DNA of 64,000 bases from Clostridium sp. (lineage in GTDB: Bacteria; Bacteroidota; Bacteroidia; Bacteroidales; Muribaculaceae), in assembly GCA_023663805.1 (NCBI GenBank), contig JAMPGR010000002.1, forward strand, positions 34,560 through 98,559, given 5' to 3'. A model generated the notes under the pieces. The model had not been told where the DNA came from, ran no database searches, and saw only the letters and a list, made by a program, of their open reading frames with translations. Both the position numbers and the translations under genes were made by a program. This document shows positions 33,990 to 43,772 of the stretch, one piece after another. Every line of letters starts with the position of its first letter. Position 1 is the stretch's first letter.

Positions 33990-35264
33990 TTACTGGTTCA
34001 GGGCCAGGTTGGCAGCGTTAATCTTCGCTTCGGCGAAATCGCGTGTCACAACGAATTTCTTCTTAGAGGTCGACGGGAGTTCGAACATCGGCTCCATCAT
34101 GACCGTCTCGACAAGCGAACGGAGTCCGCGCGCGCCGAGTTTGAACTCGACGGCCTTGTCGACAATGAGGTCGAGGGCATCGTCGTCGAAGGAGAGTTTT
34201 ATGCCGTCCATAGAGAAGAGTTTCTCGTATTGTTTGACGATCGCGTTGTTCGGCTCGACGAGGATGCGGCGCAGGGCGTCGCGGTCGAGCGGCTCGAGAT
34301 GGGTCAGCACCGGCAGACGTCCGACGATCTCGGGTATCAGACCGAACGACTTCAGGTCCTGGGGCGTCACATATTCGAGCAGGTTTTCGCGGACGCGGTT
34401 GCGTCCCTCGGCGTTCGAAGCGAACCCGACGACATGGGTGTTCAACCTGTGGGCGATTTTCGTTTCGATACCCTCGAACGCTCCGCCGCAGACAAAGAGG
34501 ATATTCTTCGTGTCGACAGCGATCATACGCTGCTCGGGGTGTTTTCGTCCCCCCTGCGGCGGGACGTTGACGACCGAACCCTCGAGGAGTTTCAGCAGTC
34601 CCTGCTGCACACCTTCGCCGCTGACGTCGCGTGTGATCGACGGGTTGTCACCCTTTCGGGCGATCTTGTCGATCTCGTCGATAAAGACGATTCCGCGCTG
34701 GGCTTTTTCGACATCGTAGTCGGCCGACTGGAGAAGGCGGACGAGAAGGCTCTCGATATCCTCGCCGACATATCCGGCCTCGGTCAGCACGGTCGCGTCG
34801 ACGATCGCGAACGGAACGTCGAGCAGGCGGGCGATCGTCTTGGCCAGCAGGGTCTTCCCCGTACCGGTCGGACCGACGATTATTACATTGCTCTTCTCGA
34901 TATCGACGTCGTCTATCTGCTGTTCGATTCGTTTGTAGTGGTTATAGACTGCAACCGAAAGCTGCATTTTCGCAGCGTCCTGTCCGATCACATATTTGTC
35001 GAGATACTCTTTAATCTGGCGGGGACGGGGAACGTCGGCGAGTGCCTTTTTCGGATCTGCACTTCGGGATGTTTTTTTTCTGGCAGCAGCGGAGGAGTCA
35101 TTCTTGCTGACGCCGAAGTAGTCCTGTACCAGGGCGTTGATCTGCTCGACACAGTCTGAGCAGATCGACACCGAGATATCGTAGGGGCTAGGTACAAGTA
35201 CGTTCTGGGGCTGCGCGGGGCGGCCGCAGAACGAGCATACCTCTTCTTTCGTTTTTTTTGCCAT
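33990..35264 (-). CDS. clpX: ClpX, ATPase subunit of ClpXP
   Basis: This 424-residue AAA+ unfoldase feeds substrates to ClpP. The N-terminal zinc-binding domain has C10, C13, C35 and C38. The P-loop GPTGTGKT is at 131-138, GYVGEDIESLL (pore loop GYVG) and VFIDEIDKIARK follow, and the C-terminal ARGLRSLVETVMMEPMFELPS is the sensor-2 region. It lies 40 bases after clpP on the same strand. Confidence 0.98.
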   Translation of the reverse strand: MAKKTKEEVCSFCGRPAQPQNVLVPSPYDISVSICSDCVEQINALVQDYFGVSKNDSSAAARKKTSRSADPKKALADVPRPRQIKEYLDKYVIGQDAAKMQLSVAVYNHYKRIEQQIDDVDIEKSNVIIVGPTGTGKTLLAKTIARLLDVPFAIVDATVLTEAGYVGEDIESLLVRLLQSADYDVEKAQRGIVFIDEIDKIARKGDNPSITRDVSGEGVQQGLLKLLEGSVVNVPPQGGRKHPEQRMIAVDTKNILFVCGGAFEGIETKIAHRLNTHVVGFASNAEGRNRVRENLLEYVTPQDLKSFGLIPEIVGRLPVLTHLEPLDRDALRRILVEPNNAIVKQYEKLFSMDGIKLSFDDDALDLIVDKAVEFKLGARGLRSLVETVMMEPMFELPSTSKKKFVVTRDFAEAKINAANLALNQ

Positions 35265-35304
35265 TTAAATTCTGACGTTGTTAGATTTCTGCGGTTCAGG
35301 GTTT

Positions 35305-35997
35305 TCAGCGTTTCGCTCTTTCGAGGACGCGGTCGACCATACCATATTCTTTCGCTTCGCGGGCGGTCATCCAGAAGTCGCGCTCGGAGTCCTGCTCGAC
35401 CTTTTCGAAGGGCTGGCCGGAGTGTTCGGCGATGATTTCGTAGAGTTCGCGGCGGAGGATTTCGATCTGGCGGGCGCTGATCAGAATGTCGGTCGCCTGT
35501 CCCTGGGCGCCGCCAAGGGGCTGGTGGATCATGACGCGCGAATGGGGGAGCGCATAGCGTTTCCCGTCGGTTCCGGCGACGAGCAGAACGGCGGCCATCG
35601 AGGCGGCGATGCCCGTACAGATTGTCGAGACGTCGCAGGCGACATGCTGCATCGTGTCGTAGATGCCGAGGCCGTGGTAGACCGACCCGCCGGGGGAATT
35701 CAGATAGAGCGAGATATCCTTTCCGGGATCCGACGACGCGAGGTAGAGCAACTGGGCCTGGATGACCGACGAGGAGTATTCGTCGACCTCGGTTCCGAGG
35801 AAAATTATACGGTCCATCATGAGTCGCGAGAAGACATCCATCTGAGCGACATTAAGTTGACGCTCTTCGATAATACTCGGGTTGATCCAGCTCGAGCGGA
35901 GCTGGGCGTTAGTGTATGATGTATACTGGTCGAGCGCGAGGCCGTTCATACCCTGGTGGTGAACGGCGAAGTTTCTAAAATCTGAGTTCATGTTCAT
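35305..35997 (-). CDS. clpP: ClpP protease subunit
   Basis: This 230-residue serine protease has catalytic S133 (GIAASMAAV), H158 (RVMIHQPLG) and D207 (DSERDFWM). The N-terminal 35 residues before SSWINPSIIEERQLN are an extension that could be a propeptide. It is preceded by a strong minus-strand promoter at 36021-36052 and by tig further up, and followed by clpX, so tig-clpP-clpX form a proteostasis group. Confidence 0.97.
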   Translation of the reverse strand: MNMNSDFRNFAVHHQGMNGLALDQYTSYTNAQLRSSWINPSIIEERQLNVAQMDVFSRLMMDRIIFLGTEVDEYSSSVIQAQLLYLASSDPGKDISLYLNSPGGSVYHGLGIYDTMQHVACDVSTICTGIAASMAAVLLVAGTDGKRYALPHSRVMIHQPLGGAQGQATDILISARQIEILRRELYEIIAEHSGQPFEKVEQDSERDFWMTAREAKEYGMVDRVLERAKR

Positions 35998-36020
35998 ATT
36001 TGTTTTTCGTAATGTTTATT

Positions 36021-36052
36021 CAAAGTTACGAAATTTTCGGCAAACACACAAA
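36021..36052 (-). promoter_or_regulatory. Promoter for clpP
   Basis: On the minus strand: TTTG (36049-36052), 20 bases, TAACTTTG (36021-36028). It lies between the tig terminator and clpP. Confidence 0.7.
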
Positions 36053-36086
36053 AAAAATTTTTTGCGACATATTTTTTCACCACAAA

Positions 36087-36116
36087 GAACCACACCGGCT
36101 GATGTCGGTGTGGTTC
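36087..36116 (-). terminator. Terminator after tig
   Basis: GAACCACACCG (36087-36097) pairs perfectly with CGGTGTGGTTC (36106-36116). On the minus strand it is followed by a short T-run. It sits 26 bases past the tig stop. Confidence 0.7.
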
Positions 36117-36142
36117 TCTACAGCGGTTATTTTCAGACTGGA

Positions 36143-37504
36143 TTACTCAGCCTGGGCAATCTCTTTAAAGCGGTCGAGGCTGACGGTCTCCTTGTCGAGG
36201 GTCACGGCGTTGTCGATCGCGCCGAAGAGTTCGTTCTCGAAGAGCTGGTCATAGAGCTGCGGACGATATTTCTCGTCGGCGAGGATCGTCTCGGCATATT
36301 TGGCAACTGTTTCGTCGGGGATGTTCGTCATGCCATACTGGGCGAACTGGCGTGCGGCAATCATTTTGGCGAAGTCCTTCAGTTTCTCCTCCGTTATCTT
36401 GACGCCGAGGTTCTCGGCGATGCGGGTCGAGAGAAGTTCCCAGCGGAGGTGCTTCTCCATCGATTTGAACGATTCGTCGATATTCTCCTCGTTCAGTTCG
36501 TCGTTGCGGCGCATCAGCCAGAGCTTCAGGACACGCTCGGGGAGTTGGAATCCACCGAACTTCTCGAGGAGAGTCTCGCGGGTCTGGGCGGCGAACAGGG
36601 CGCGGCTGTTGCCGATGAGTTGCGACGCGATCATATCGCGGATTCCCTGGCGGTATTCCTCTTCGTTGTTGACCTTGTCTTTTCCGAAGACGTTGGTGTA
36701 GTATTCTTCGCCGAGTTCGGCGGGACGGACGACGATGATTTCGGAGATCGTGAATTCAAAGTCAGACTTCATCCCGGCGGCAGCCTCCTTGTCGATATGG
36801 AGCATCGAGGCGAGTTCGGCGGTGTCGTCGCCGGCAGCGGCCGAGGGGTTGAAGACAACCTTGTCGTCGACCTTCTTGCCGACAAACTTGTCTGTCTCCT
36901 CCTTCGATTTGAAGAACATCGGGCCGACAATCGCGTCGAGGACCTGGACAGAGCCTTCGCCCTCTTTGATCGCACCGTTTTCATCGAGTTCCATCATGAC
37001 ACCTTTGACGAGCGCGTCGGGTTCGACGGTTTCGCCGGGAACCTGTGCGCCGAAGCGCTTGCGCAACTGGGTGTCCTGGTCAGCGATCATCTCGTCGGTC
37101 ACCTCGATCTCGTAGAAGGGGAGGTGGAGGTCCTTGTCGATCTTGACATCGATCTCGGGGGTCATGGCGAGTTCATATTCGAAGGTGAAGTCGGTCTGGG
37201 TGGCCGTGTCGAGTTCCTTGACTTCGACCGGAACCGGTTCGCCGAGGATCTTCAGGTCGTTGTCGCGGATATAGTTGATGACGGCGTTGTAGACCTCTTC
37301 GTTGATCACGTCGCTTGTCATCTGGCGGCCGAAGCGGCGCTTCAGTTCGCCGAAGGGGACATGGCCCTTGCGGAATCCGGGAATCGTGTGGTCGCGGCCG
37401 AATTTACGGAGGTTCTTGTCAACCTTTTCTTTGTAGTCCGCTTCGGTGATCGAGACGGTCATGAGGGCACATCCGTCCTCTTTCTTGTCGAGTGTTACGT
37501 TCAT
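36143..37504 (-). CDS. tig: Trigger factor
   Basis: This 453-residue ribosome-associated chaperone has an N-terminal ribosome-binding domain with the signature GFRKGHVPFGELKRRFG (close to the GFRxGKxP motif). A divergent FKBP-like PPIase domain follows (about 150-245), then a long helical C-terminal domain. Bacteroidales trigger factors have a weak PPIase domain, and that seems true here. Promoter at 37569-37599. Confidence 0.94.
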   Translation of the reverse strand: MNVTLDKKEDGCALMTVSITEADYKEKVDKNLRKFGRDHTIPGFRKGHVPFGELKRRFGRQMTSDVINEEVYNAVINYIRDNDLKILGEPVPVEVKELDTATQTDFTFEYELAMTPEIDVKIDKDLHLPFYEIEVTDEMIADQDTQLRKRFGAQVPGETVEPDALVKGVMMELDENGAIKEGEGSVQVLDAIVGPMFFKSKEETDKFVGKKVDDKVVFNPSAAAGDDTAELASMLHIDKEAAAGMKSDFEFTISEIIVVRPAELGEEYYTNVFGKDKVNNEEEYRQGIRDMIASQLIGNSRALFAAQTRETLLEKFGGFQLPERVLKLWLMRRNDELNEENIDESFKSMEKHLRWELLSTRIAENLGVKITEEKLKDFAKMIAARQFAQYGMTNIPDETVAKYAETILADEKYRPQLYDQLFENELFGAIDNAVTLDKETVSLDRFKEIAQAE

Positions 37505-37568
37505 TTTTTTCTTTATCTGTTTCGTTGTTTTCGTTGTTTTCGGTTCATTCCATTTCGGAAAATTAGTG

Positions 37569-37599
37569 CAAAGTTAATACTTACAAATTTAATCCCAAA
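37569..37599 (-). promoter_or_regulatory. Promoter for tig
   Basis: On the minus strand: TTTG (37596-37599), 19 bases, TAACTTTG (37569-37576), an exact consensus match. Confidence 0.75.
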
Positions 37600-37718
37600 A
37601 TCGAAGGCGCGAAAAATATTTTTTAGTAATTTCGCAACATGAAATCCGGGTGGTCTCCGAGGGGGTCTCACGCTCCCCGAAAGACACCTTCAGACTAACA
37701 AACCGCAGACACGTAAAG

Positions 37719-38831
37719 ATGGCCGATTCACCACTTTTAACACGTCTCGACGGAATCGAAGCACGCTTCGACGAGGTCGCGACCCTGATAACCGACCCGG
37801 CTGTGATCGCCGACCAGAAAAGATATATCCGCCTGTCGCGCGAGTATAAGGAACTCGAGCGGCTCTGCGAGGCGACGCGCCGCTACCGATCGCTGCTCGA
37901 CAACGCCGGGGAGGCCCGGGCTCTGCTTGCCTCGGGCGAACAGGACGCCGACCTTCGTGCCCTGGCCCGCGAGGAACTCGACGAGGCGACGGCCCGGATC
38001 CCCGCGGTCGAGGAGGAGATAAAACTCCTGCTAATCCCCGAGGATCCGGAGGATGCCCGGAACGCGATCGTCGAAATCCGCGGCGGAACCGGCGGCGACG
38101 AAGCAGCCCTCTTCGCCGGAGACCTCTTCAAGATGTATACGCGCTACTGCGAATCGCGCGGCTGGAACGTCGCCGTCACCTCGGCCAGCGAAGGAGCCGC
38201 CGGAGGCTACAAGGAGATTGTCATGGCTGTCTCGGGCGAAGGTGTCTACGGTACGCTGAAATACGAAAGCGGCGTCCACCGCGTTCAGCGCGTCCCGGCG
38301 ACCGAAACCCAGGGGCGTGTCCACACCTCGGCGGCAACCGTCGCCGTACTCCCCGAAGCCGAACCTTTCGATGTCGAGATTAACGAAGGGGAAATCAAAT
38401 GGGACACCTTCCGGAGCGGCGGCGCCGGCGGCCAGAACGTCAACAAGGTCGAATCCGGGGTCCGTCTCCGCTATAACTGGCGGAATCCGAATACCGGCGA
38501 GACCGAGGAGATCCTGATCGAATGTACGGAGACACGCGACCAGCCGAAGAACAAGGAACGCGCCCTCAGCCGTCTCCGCACCTTTATATACGACAAGGAA
38601 CACCAGAAATATATCGACGACATCGCCTCGCGGCGACGTACACTCGTCTCGACCGGCGACCGCTCGGCGAAGATCCGCACCTATAATTATCCACAAGGGC
38701 GCATCACTGACCACCGCATCAACTACACCATATATAATCTTCAGGCCTTCGTCGACGGAGACATCCAGGATGTCATCGACCACCTGATCGTCGCCGAGAA
38801 CGCCGAGAAACTGAAGGAGGCGGCCCTCTGA
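37719..38831 (+). CDS. prfA: Peptide chain release factor 1
   Basis: This 370-residue class I release factor reads UAA and UAG. The peptidyl-hydrolase GGQ is G237-G238-Q239 (GGAGGQNVNKVES). REIRGGTGGDEAALFA-like sequence and the PATETQGRVHTSAATVAVLP region precede it, with codon-reading VPATETQ in place of the RF2 SPF motif. The frame continues 23 codons upstream, but the homologous N-terminus starts at MADSPLLTRLDGIEARF, so the ATG at 37719 is used. Confidence 0.95.
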   Translation: MADSPLLTRLDGIEARFDEVATLITDPAVIADQKRYIRLSREYKELERLCEATRRYRSLLDNAGEARALLASGEQDADLRALAREELDEATARIPAVEEEIKLLLIPEDPEDARNAIVEIRGGTGGDEAALFAGDLFKMYTRYCESRGWNVAVTSASEGAAGGYKEIVMAVSGEGVYGTLKYESGVHRVQRVPATETQGRVHTSAATVAVLPEAEPFDVEINEGEIKWDTFRSGGAGGQNVNKVESGVRLRYNWRNPNTGETEEILIECTETRDQPKNKERALSRLRTFIYDKEHQKYIDDIASRRRTLVSTGDRSAKIRTYNYPQGRITDHRINYTIYNLQAFVDGDIQDVIDHLIVAENAEKLKEAAL

Positions 38832-38885
38832 CACCCCGGGCCGACAGAAACAGACAGAATATTAACCCTGACAATACCAAAGACA

Positions 38886-39503
38886 ATGGAAACACCACCT
38901 CCCTACCACAAACCGGAACGCCGCGGACTTTCTACAACAGCCTGGGTGCTGATCTGCGTCGGAGCGCTCATCGTCGGCGCTGTCGGCGGATTCATTGTCG
39001 GCTGCGCGGCCAATATGTTCGTGATGTCGAAAATTGCAGAAGCGGGCGCCAGAGATGCCATCGAAGACTACGACGAGAGCGAACTGATAAACAACCACGA
39101 CGGCAATCCCTTTATACTCGACAAGACCTACTCTAACGGCGAACTGCCGCCGTGGGGGCTTGTCAATTTCGGCGACACCGACCCGATCGTCGTCGGGGTT
39201 CCCGAAGGGTCAATCGGCGTCGAACACATCTCGCAGCAGTGCAAGGCGATGCGCCGCACTAACGGCGAGATAACGGTCTATATCGACAACTACCGCTGGG
39301 AAACCAGCGCCGACGAACTCCGCTCGCTCAACAAACGCGCCCCGTCGAACGAATACTGCGTCACAATCAGCCGCGCAAACGGAAAAGATCCGCTGAAGCT
39401 TGCGATTACCGGACTTGCATCGGAATGGGATGTCGACCACGAGCAAATCGGCAGCATCCATGTCACAGGAGAGATATTCATAATCGAAAACAAACAAAAT
39501 TAA
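38886..39503 (+). CDS. Hypothetical membrane-anchored protein
   Basis: This 205-residue protein has a proline-rich cytoplasmic front, one membrane helix at about 20-43 ([21 protein letters not shown]) and an outside domain of about 160 residues with no motif I recognise. The middle holds [20 protein letters not shown]. It sits between prfA and pyrF with gaps of 54 and 16 bases, so it may be co-transcribed with pyrF. Function unknown. Confidence 0.7.
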   Translation: METPPPYHKPERRGLSTTAWVLICVGALIVGAVGGFIVGCAANMFVMSKIAEAGARDAIEDYDESELINNHDGNPFILDKTYSNGELPPWGLVNFGDTDPIVVGVPEGSIGVEHISQQCKAMRRTNGEITVYIDNYRWETSADELRSLNKRAPSNEYCVTISRANGKDPLKLAITGLASEWDVDHEQIGSIHVTGEIFIIENKQN

Positions 39504-39519
39504 TAAGAACCATAGAAAT

Positions 39520-40350
39520 ATGACAAGAGAAGAGTTAATCGGACAGATCCGCCGCAAAGGATCGTTCCTGTGTGTCGGGCTCGACAGCGATCCGCTGAAA
39601 CTCCCCGACTGCCTCGGCCACGACGCCGCCGCCGTTCTGAAATTCAACAAGGATATCATCGACGCGACCGCCCCCTTCAGCGTCGCCTACAAACCGAACC
39701 TCGCCTTCTACGAAGCGCTCGGGTCGGAGGGGCTTCGCGTACTCGAGCAGACCGTCGCCTATATCCGCGACCGCTACCCCGGGATTTTCATCATCGCCGA
39801 CGCAAAGCGCGGCGACATCGGCAACACGGCCGCCCTGTATGCCCGCTCCTTCTTCGAGCATATGGATGTCGACGCCGTGACCGTCGCACCCTATATGGGG
39901 GAAGACAGCGTCACCCCCTTCCTCGGGTTCGACGGAAAATGGGTGATCCTGCTGGCGCTGACCTCTAACAAAGGCTCCCACGACTTCCAGTTCATCCGCT
40001 CCGAAGAGGGGACTCCGCTCTGGGAATCGGTCATCGCGAAATCGCAGCAGTGGGCCGGACCTGACAATATGATGTATGTCGTCGGCGCGACCCAGGGACG
40101 CATGTTCGAAGAGATCCGCCGTGTCGCTCCGGAGAGTTTCCTGCTCGTTCCGGGGGTAGGGGCCCAGGGGGGCAGCCTCGAGGAGGTCGCCCGCTACGGC
40201 ATGACCGACACCTGCGGACTGCTCGTCAACTCCTCGCGCGGCATCATCTTCGCCTCGCGCGGCGAAGACTACGCCGAAGCGGCCGCCCGCGCCGCCCGCG
40301 GACTCCGCGACCAGATGACAACCCTTCTGCAGGCCCGCGGAATCGTCTGA
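39520..40350 (+). CDS. pyrF: Orotidine 5'-phosphate decarboxylase, type 2
   Basis: This 276-residue enzyme catalyses the last step of UMP synthesis. The active-site tetrad region is [19 protein letters not shown], preceded by [10 protein letters not shown] and [10 protein letters not shown] and followed by [14 protein letters not shown] and [10 protein letters not shown]. Length and motif spacing are those of the long type 2 group. Transcription likely ends before the pgk promoter about 20 bases downstream. Confidence 0.96.
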   Translation: MTREELIGQIRRKGSFLCVGLDSDPLKLPDCLGHDAAAVLKFNKDIIDATAPFSVAYKPNLAFYEALGSEGLRVLEQTVAYIRDRYPGIFIIADAKRGDIGNTAALYARSFFEHMDVDAVTVAPYMGEDSVTPFLGFDGKWVILLALTSNKGSHDFQFIRSEEGTPLWESVIAKSQQWAGPDNMMYVVGATQGRMFEEIRRVAPESFLLVPGVGAQGGSLEEVARYGMTDTCGLLVNSSRGIIFASRGEDYAEAAARAARGLRDQMTTLLQARGIV

Positions 40351-40370
40351 GAAAAATTTTTCGGCCGAAG

Positions 40371-40405
40371 TTTGTATCGAAGTTCGAAAATATTGCGTAA
40401 ATTTG
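40371..40405 (+). promoter_or_regulatory. Promoter for pgk
   Basis: TAAATTTG at 40398-40405 is a full -7 match. The nearest TTTG (40371-40374) is 23 bases upstream, slightly longer than usual. Confidence 0.6.
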
Positions 40406-40467
40406 CGTTCGATATCCCGACGACAAAGAGATATAACGATATATAACCAAACAAACAGATAAAAGTC

Positions 40468-41715
40468 ATGACAATCGACCAGTTCAATTTCGCCGGCAAG
40501 AAGGCGATCGTGCGCGTTGACTTCAATGTGCCCCTCGACGAAAACGGCAACATCACAGACGACACCCGTATCCGCGGTGCGCTCCCGACCCTGAAGAAGA
40601 TCCTCAACGACGGCGGCGCGCTGATTATCATGAGCCATATGGGCAAACCGAAAGGGAAAGTCAACCCGAAACTCTCCCTCGGCCAGATCAAGGACGCCGT
40701 TGCCAAAGCGCTCGGCACCGAGGTCAAGTTCGCCCCCGACTGCGCCAACGCCTCCGCCGAGGCCGCAGCCCTGAAGCCCGGCGAAGTTCTCCTTCTCGAG
40801 AACCTACGCTTCTATCCCGAAGAGGAAGGAAAACCCGTCGGGATCGACAAGAACGACCCCGGCTATGCCGAAGCCAAGAAAGAGATGAAGGCCCGCCAGA
40901 AAGAGTTCGCAAAGAAACTTGCCAGCTATGCCGACGTATATGTCAACGACGCGTTCGGAACCGCACACCGCGCCCACGCCTCGACAGCGATCATCGCCGA
41001 CTACTTCGATGCAGACCACAAGATGCTCGGCTACCTGATGGAGAAGGAAGTCAAGGCTGTCGACAATATCCTGAGCGACATCAAGCGTCCGTTCACCGCG
41101 ATCATGGGCGGCTCGAAGGTCTCGACCAAGATCGGCATCATCGAAAACCTGATGGACAAGGTCGACAACCTGATTCTCTGCGGCGGCATGACCTACACCT
41201 TCGCCAAGGCTCTCGGCGGAAAGATCGGCCAGTCGCTCTGCGAAGATGACAAACTCGACCTCGCTCTCGACATTATCGCAAAAGCAAAAGAAAAAGGTGT
41301 CAACCTCGTGCTCGGAACCGACTGTGTCGCAGCCGATTCGTTCAGCAACGACGCGAACACCCAGATCTGCTCCGTCATGGACATCCCCGACGGATGGGAA
41401 GGCCTCGACGCAGGTCCCGAGACCCGCAAGGCTTTCACCGAGGTTATCCTCCCGGCCAAGACAATCCTCTGGAACGGCCCCGCAGGTGTCTTCGAATTCG
41501 ATAACTTCTGCGCCGGTTCCCGCGCTATCGCCGAGGCTATCGTCGAAGCAACCAAAAACGGCGCCTTCTCGCTCGTCGGCGGCGGCGACTCCGTTGCCTG
41601 CGTCAACAAGTTCGGTCTTGCCGACCAGGTATCCTACGTATCGACCGGCGGCGGCGCCCTCCTCGAGGCAATCGAAGGGAAGGTTCTCCCCGGCGTTGCT
41701 GCTGTAAAAGAATAA
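40468..41715 (+). CDS. pgk: Phosphoglycerate kinase
   Basis: This 415-residue glycolytic kinase interconverts 1,3-bisphosphoglycerate and 3-phosphoglycerate with ATP formation. Signatures include [17 protein letters not shown], the basic patch [53 protein letters not shown] and the nucleotide-binding end [17 protein letters not shown]. It is a single-gene unit with a promoter and a strong terminator. Confidence 0.98.
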   Translation: MTIDQFNFAGKKAIVRVDFNVPLDENGNITDDTRIRGALPTLKKILNDGGALIIMSHMGKPKGKVNPKLSLGQIKDAVAKALGTEVKFAPDCANASAEAAALKPGEVLLLENLRFYPEEEGKPVGIDKNDPGYAEAKKEMKARQKEFAKKLASYADVYVNDAFGTAHRAHASTAIIADYFDADHKMLGYLMEKEVKAVDNILSDIKRPFTAIMGGSKVSTKIGIIENLMDKVDNLILCGGMTYTFAKALGGKIGQSLCEDDKLDLALDIIAKAKEKGVNLVLGTDCVAADSFSNDANTQICSVMDIPDGWEGLDAGPETRKAFTEVILPAKTILWNGPAGVFEFDNFCAGSRAIAEAIVEATKNGAFSLVGGGDSVACVNKFGLADQVSYVSTGGGALLEAIEGKVLPGVAAVKE

Positions 41716-41731
41716 TTCATAAGGCTATATT

Positions 41732-41764
41732 AAAGCCGGTCCTATACGGGACCGGCTTTTTTTT
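41732..41764 (+). terminator. Terminator after pgk
   Basis: AAAGCCGGTCC (41732-41742) pairs perfectly with GGACCGGCTTT (41749-41759), followed by a T-run to 41764: a textbook intrinsic terminator. Confidence 0.9.
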
Positions 41765-41817
41765 CAACTTTTTGACCGGTCCGGGCGTTTACCCTCATGG
41801 ATTTTCAGAACAAAGCA

Positions 41818-42450
41818 ATGAGACACTCGATAAAAATCATCGCCACACTATTCGCCTCCACCATGACTTACATCCTGGCGACAGCCGAAGAACCCGCTGA
41901 CTCCATTACCACAACCCCCGACTCGACCCGTATCGTTTCAGCCGGACTATGGGCAGCCCCGCTCCTCGCCCCCGAAAACCTTCCTGACACCGAAGATGAA
42001 CCAGACCAGACTGACCTGGCGGCCCTGACCGACGCGATGACAGACTTCGCTTCGTCGTTTCTCGGTGCCCGTTACCGCCTCGGCGCGACAGGCCCGAAGG
42101 CCTTCGACTGCTCGGGATTCATGGGCCACATCTACGGCAACTTCGGCATGGACCTGAACCGCACGTCCCGGGCACAGTACACCCAGGGGGAAAAGGTCGA
42201 CCTGAAGGATGTCAAGCCGGGCGACCTTCTGTTCTTCTCGGGCCGTAAGGTCAGCAAGTCGGTCGGCCATGTCGCGATGGTCACCTCGGTCGATCCCGAA
42301 ACGGGCGATATGGAGTTTATCCACGCATCGTCGTCGAAGGGGATCGCCTACCAGAAATTCCCCGACAACGGCTATTTCAGCCGGCGCTTTCTCGGCGCGC
42401 GCCGGATTATCGGAACCGACGGCTTCACCCCGACACTCCCGACAACATAA
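41818..42450 (+). CDS. C40 (NlpC/P60) peptidoglycan endopeptidase
   Basis: This secreted cysteine peptidase cuts stem peptides of the cell wall. From the ATG at 41818 it has 210 residues with a signal peptide (about 1-22, ending ATA). The NlpC/P60 domain spans about 75-205, with catalytic C98 in KAFDCSGF and the catalytic His in KSVGHVAMVT, and FIHASSSKGI near the end. An in-frame ATG at 41797 would add seven residues before the signal peptide and is less likely. It lies right after the pgk terminator. Confidence 0.88.
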   Translation: MRHSIKIIATLFASTMTYILATAEEPADSITTTPDSTRIVSAGLWAAPLLAPENLPDTEDEPDQTDLAALTDAMTDFASSFLGARYRLGATGPKAFDCSGFMGHIYGNFGMDLNRTSRAQYTQGEKVDLKDVKPGDLLFFSGRKVSKSVGHVAMVTSVDPETGDMEFIHASSSKGIAYQKFPDNGYFSRRFLGARRIIGTDGFTPTLPTT

Positions 42451-42462
42451 TCCAGCCGAACA

Positions 42463-42494
42463 CTTGTCCGTCTCGTTTATTTACGCTAAATTTG
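42463..42494 (+). promoter_or_regulatory. Promoter for the symporter gene
   Basis: CTTG at 42463-42466, 20 bases, TAAATTTG at 42487-42494. The ATG at 42515 follows 20 bases later. Confidence 0.6.
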
Positions 42495-42514
42495 TAACTC
42501 AAACGAACGACAAG

Positions 42515-43753
42515 ATGAAAAATGCTATGAGTACTGCTGACGAAACGACGGGGGAGACCCCCCCGAAGAAAAAGAAACGACATATCGGACTGCTTCCGAA
42601 AATCATTATAGCGATCGTCGCCGGCATCGCCATAGGCTGGATTGCCCCGGCATGGGTCGGAGCAGCCGGCGCGACATTTAACGAAATCTTCGGTTCGCTG
42701 CTCGGATACCTCGTGCCGCTGATTATCGTCGGATTCGTCACCCCGGCAATCGCCGAACTGGGCAACAAGGCCGGAAAACTGCTGGTCTTCACCGCCCTCC
42801 TCGCCTATGTCGCGACTCTCTGCGCCGGTCTGACCTCATACTTTATCGGCGACCACGTCTTTCCGTCGCTGATCCCCGGCGACATGGGCCTCGTTGCCGT
42901 CGAGGATTCCCCGACGGACCCCCAGCCATGGTTCAGGATGCCGATTCCGGCTCTGATGCCTGTCATGACAGCCCTCGTGACAGCCTTTATGCTCGGGCTC
43001 GGAATCGCCTACTGCCGGGCGACTACGATTAACGCCGCCGCTGTCGAATTCCGCGCCATTATGGTCAAGACGATCAACCGCGTCGTCATTCCCCTGCTCC
43101 CCATCTATATCCTCTGTATATTCATGAACATGACGATCGCCGGAAAGGTCGGCGCGATCCTCGCGGCGTTCGCGAAGATTATCGTCGTCATCTTCCTGAT
43201 ACACATCCTCGTGCTGGTCATACAGTTTGTCATCGCCTCGCTGTTCAACCACCGTAACCCCCTGAAGATGCTCTGGAATATGATGCCGGCCTATTTCACC
43301 GCGCTCGGAACACAGTCGTCGGCCGCGACAATCCCTGTGACACTCCGCCAGACCGTTAAAATGGGTGTCAGCGAAGAGATCGCCGGTTTCACCGTCCCGC
43401 TCTGCGCGACAATCCACATGTCGGGGAGCACTCTGAAAATCGTCGCCTGCGCCATGGCCCTGATGATCATGCAGCATATCCCCTACGACTTCGGCCTGTT
43501 CATCCACTTCATCGCCCTGCTCGGCATCACGATCGTGGCCGCCCCGGGGATTCCCGGCGGTGCGATCATGGCTTCGCTCGGACTGCTGTCGTCGGTGCTC
43601 GGCTTCAGCGACGCGCAGAACGCGATGATGATCGCCCTCTATATCGCGATGGACAGTTTCGGGACGGCATGCAACGTGACCGGCGACGGCGCCCTCGCCG
43701 TCATCGTCGACTTCTTCTTCGGCGACAAACGAAAGAAAAAACAAACCATCTAA
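42515..43753 (+). CDS. Dicarboxylate/amino acid:cation symporter (DAACS family)
   Basis: This 412-residue inner-membrane symporter has about eight membrane spans plus two re-entrant loops. Family marks are the middle TALGTQSSAATIPVTLRQT (serine-rich loop) and AAPGIPGGAIMASLG near the end, followed by DSFGTACNVTGDGALAVI, the cation and substrate site. The N-terminus carries a lysine-rich cytoplasmic stretch. The ATG at 42515 is chosen because it follows a promoter and begins the natural N-terminus; the frame otherwise runs back through the peptidase gene. The substrate is probably an acidic or small neutral amino acid. Confidence 0.9.
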   Translation: MKNAMSTADETTGETPPKKKKRHIGLLPKIIIAIVAGIAIGWIAPAWVGAAGATFNEIFGSLLGYLVPLIIVGFVTPAIAELGNKAGKLLVFTALLAYVATLCAGLTSYFIGDHVFPSLIPGDMGLVAVEDSPTDPQPWFRMPIPALMPVMTALVTAFMLGLGIAYCRATTINAAAVEFRAIMVKTINRVVIPLLPIYILCIFMNMTIAGKVGAILAAFAKIIVVIFLIHILVLVIQFVIASLFNHRNPLKMLWNMMPAYFTALGTQSSAATIPVTLRQTVKMGVSEEIAGFTVPLCATIHMSGSTLKIVACAMALMIMQHIPYDFGLFIHFIALLGITIVAAPGIPGGAIMASLGLLSSVLGFSDAQNAMMIALYIAMDSFGTACNVTGDGALAVIVDFFFGDKRKKKQTI

Positions 43754-43772
43754 TTCCTACATCAATCAACTA

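Noticed and set aside
36087..36116. Another copy of the dispersed hairpin element
   Set aside because: The stem (CCACACCG/CGGTGTGG) shares a few bases with the element but not its flanks, loop or companions. It is an ordinary terminator.
35990..37642. 550-residue plus-strand open frame opposite trigger factor
   Set aside because: It covers tig in antisense, is rich in unnatural Glu/Val/Phe runs, and lacks any motif. High G/C at third positions opens such frames.
42209..42514. Long N-terminal extension of the DAACS symporter
   Set aside because: The extension overlaps the NlpC/P60 gene in another frame. A promoter and ATG at 42515 give the natural start.
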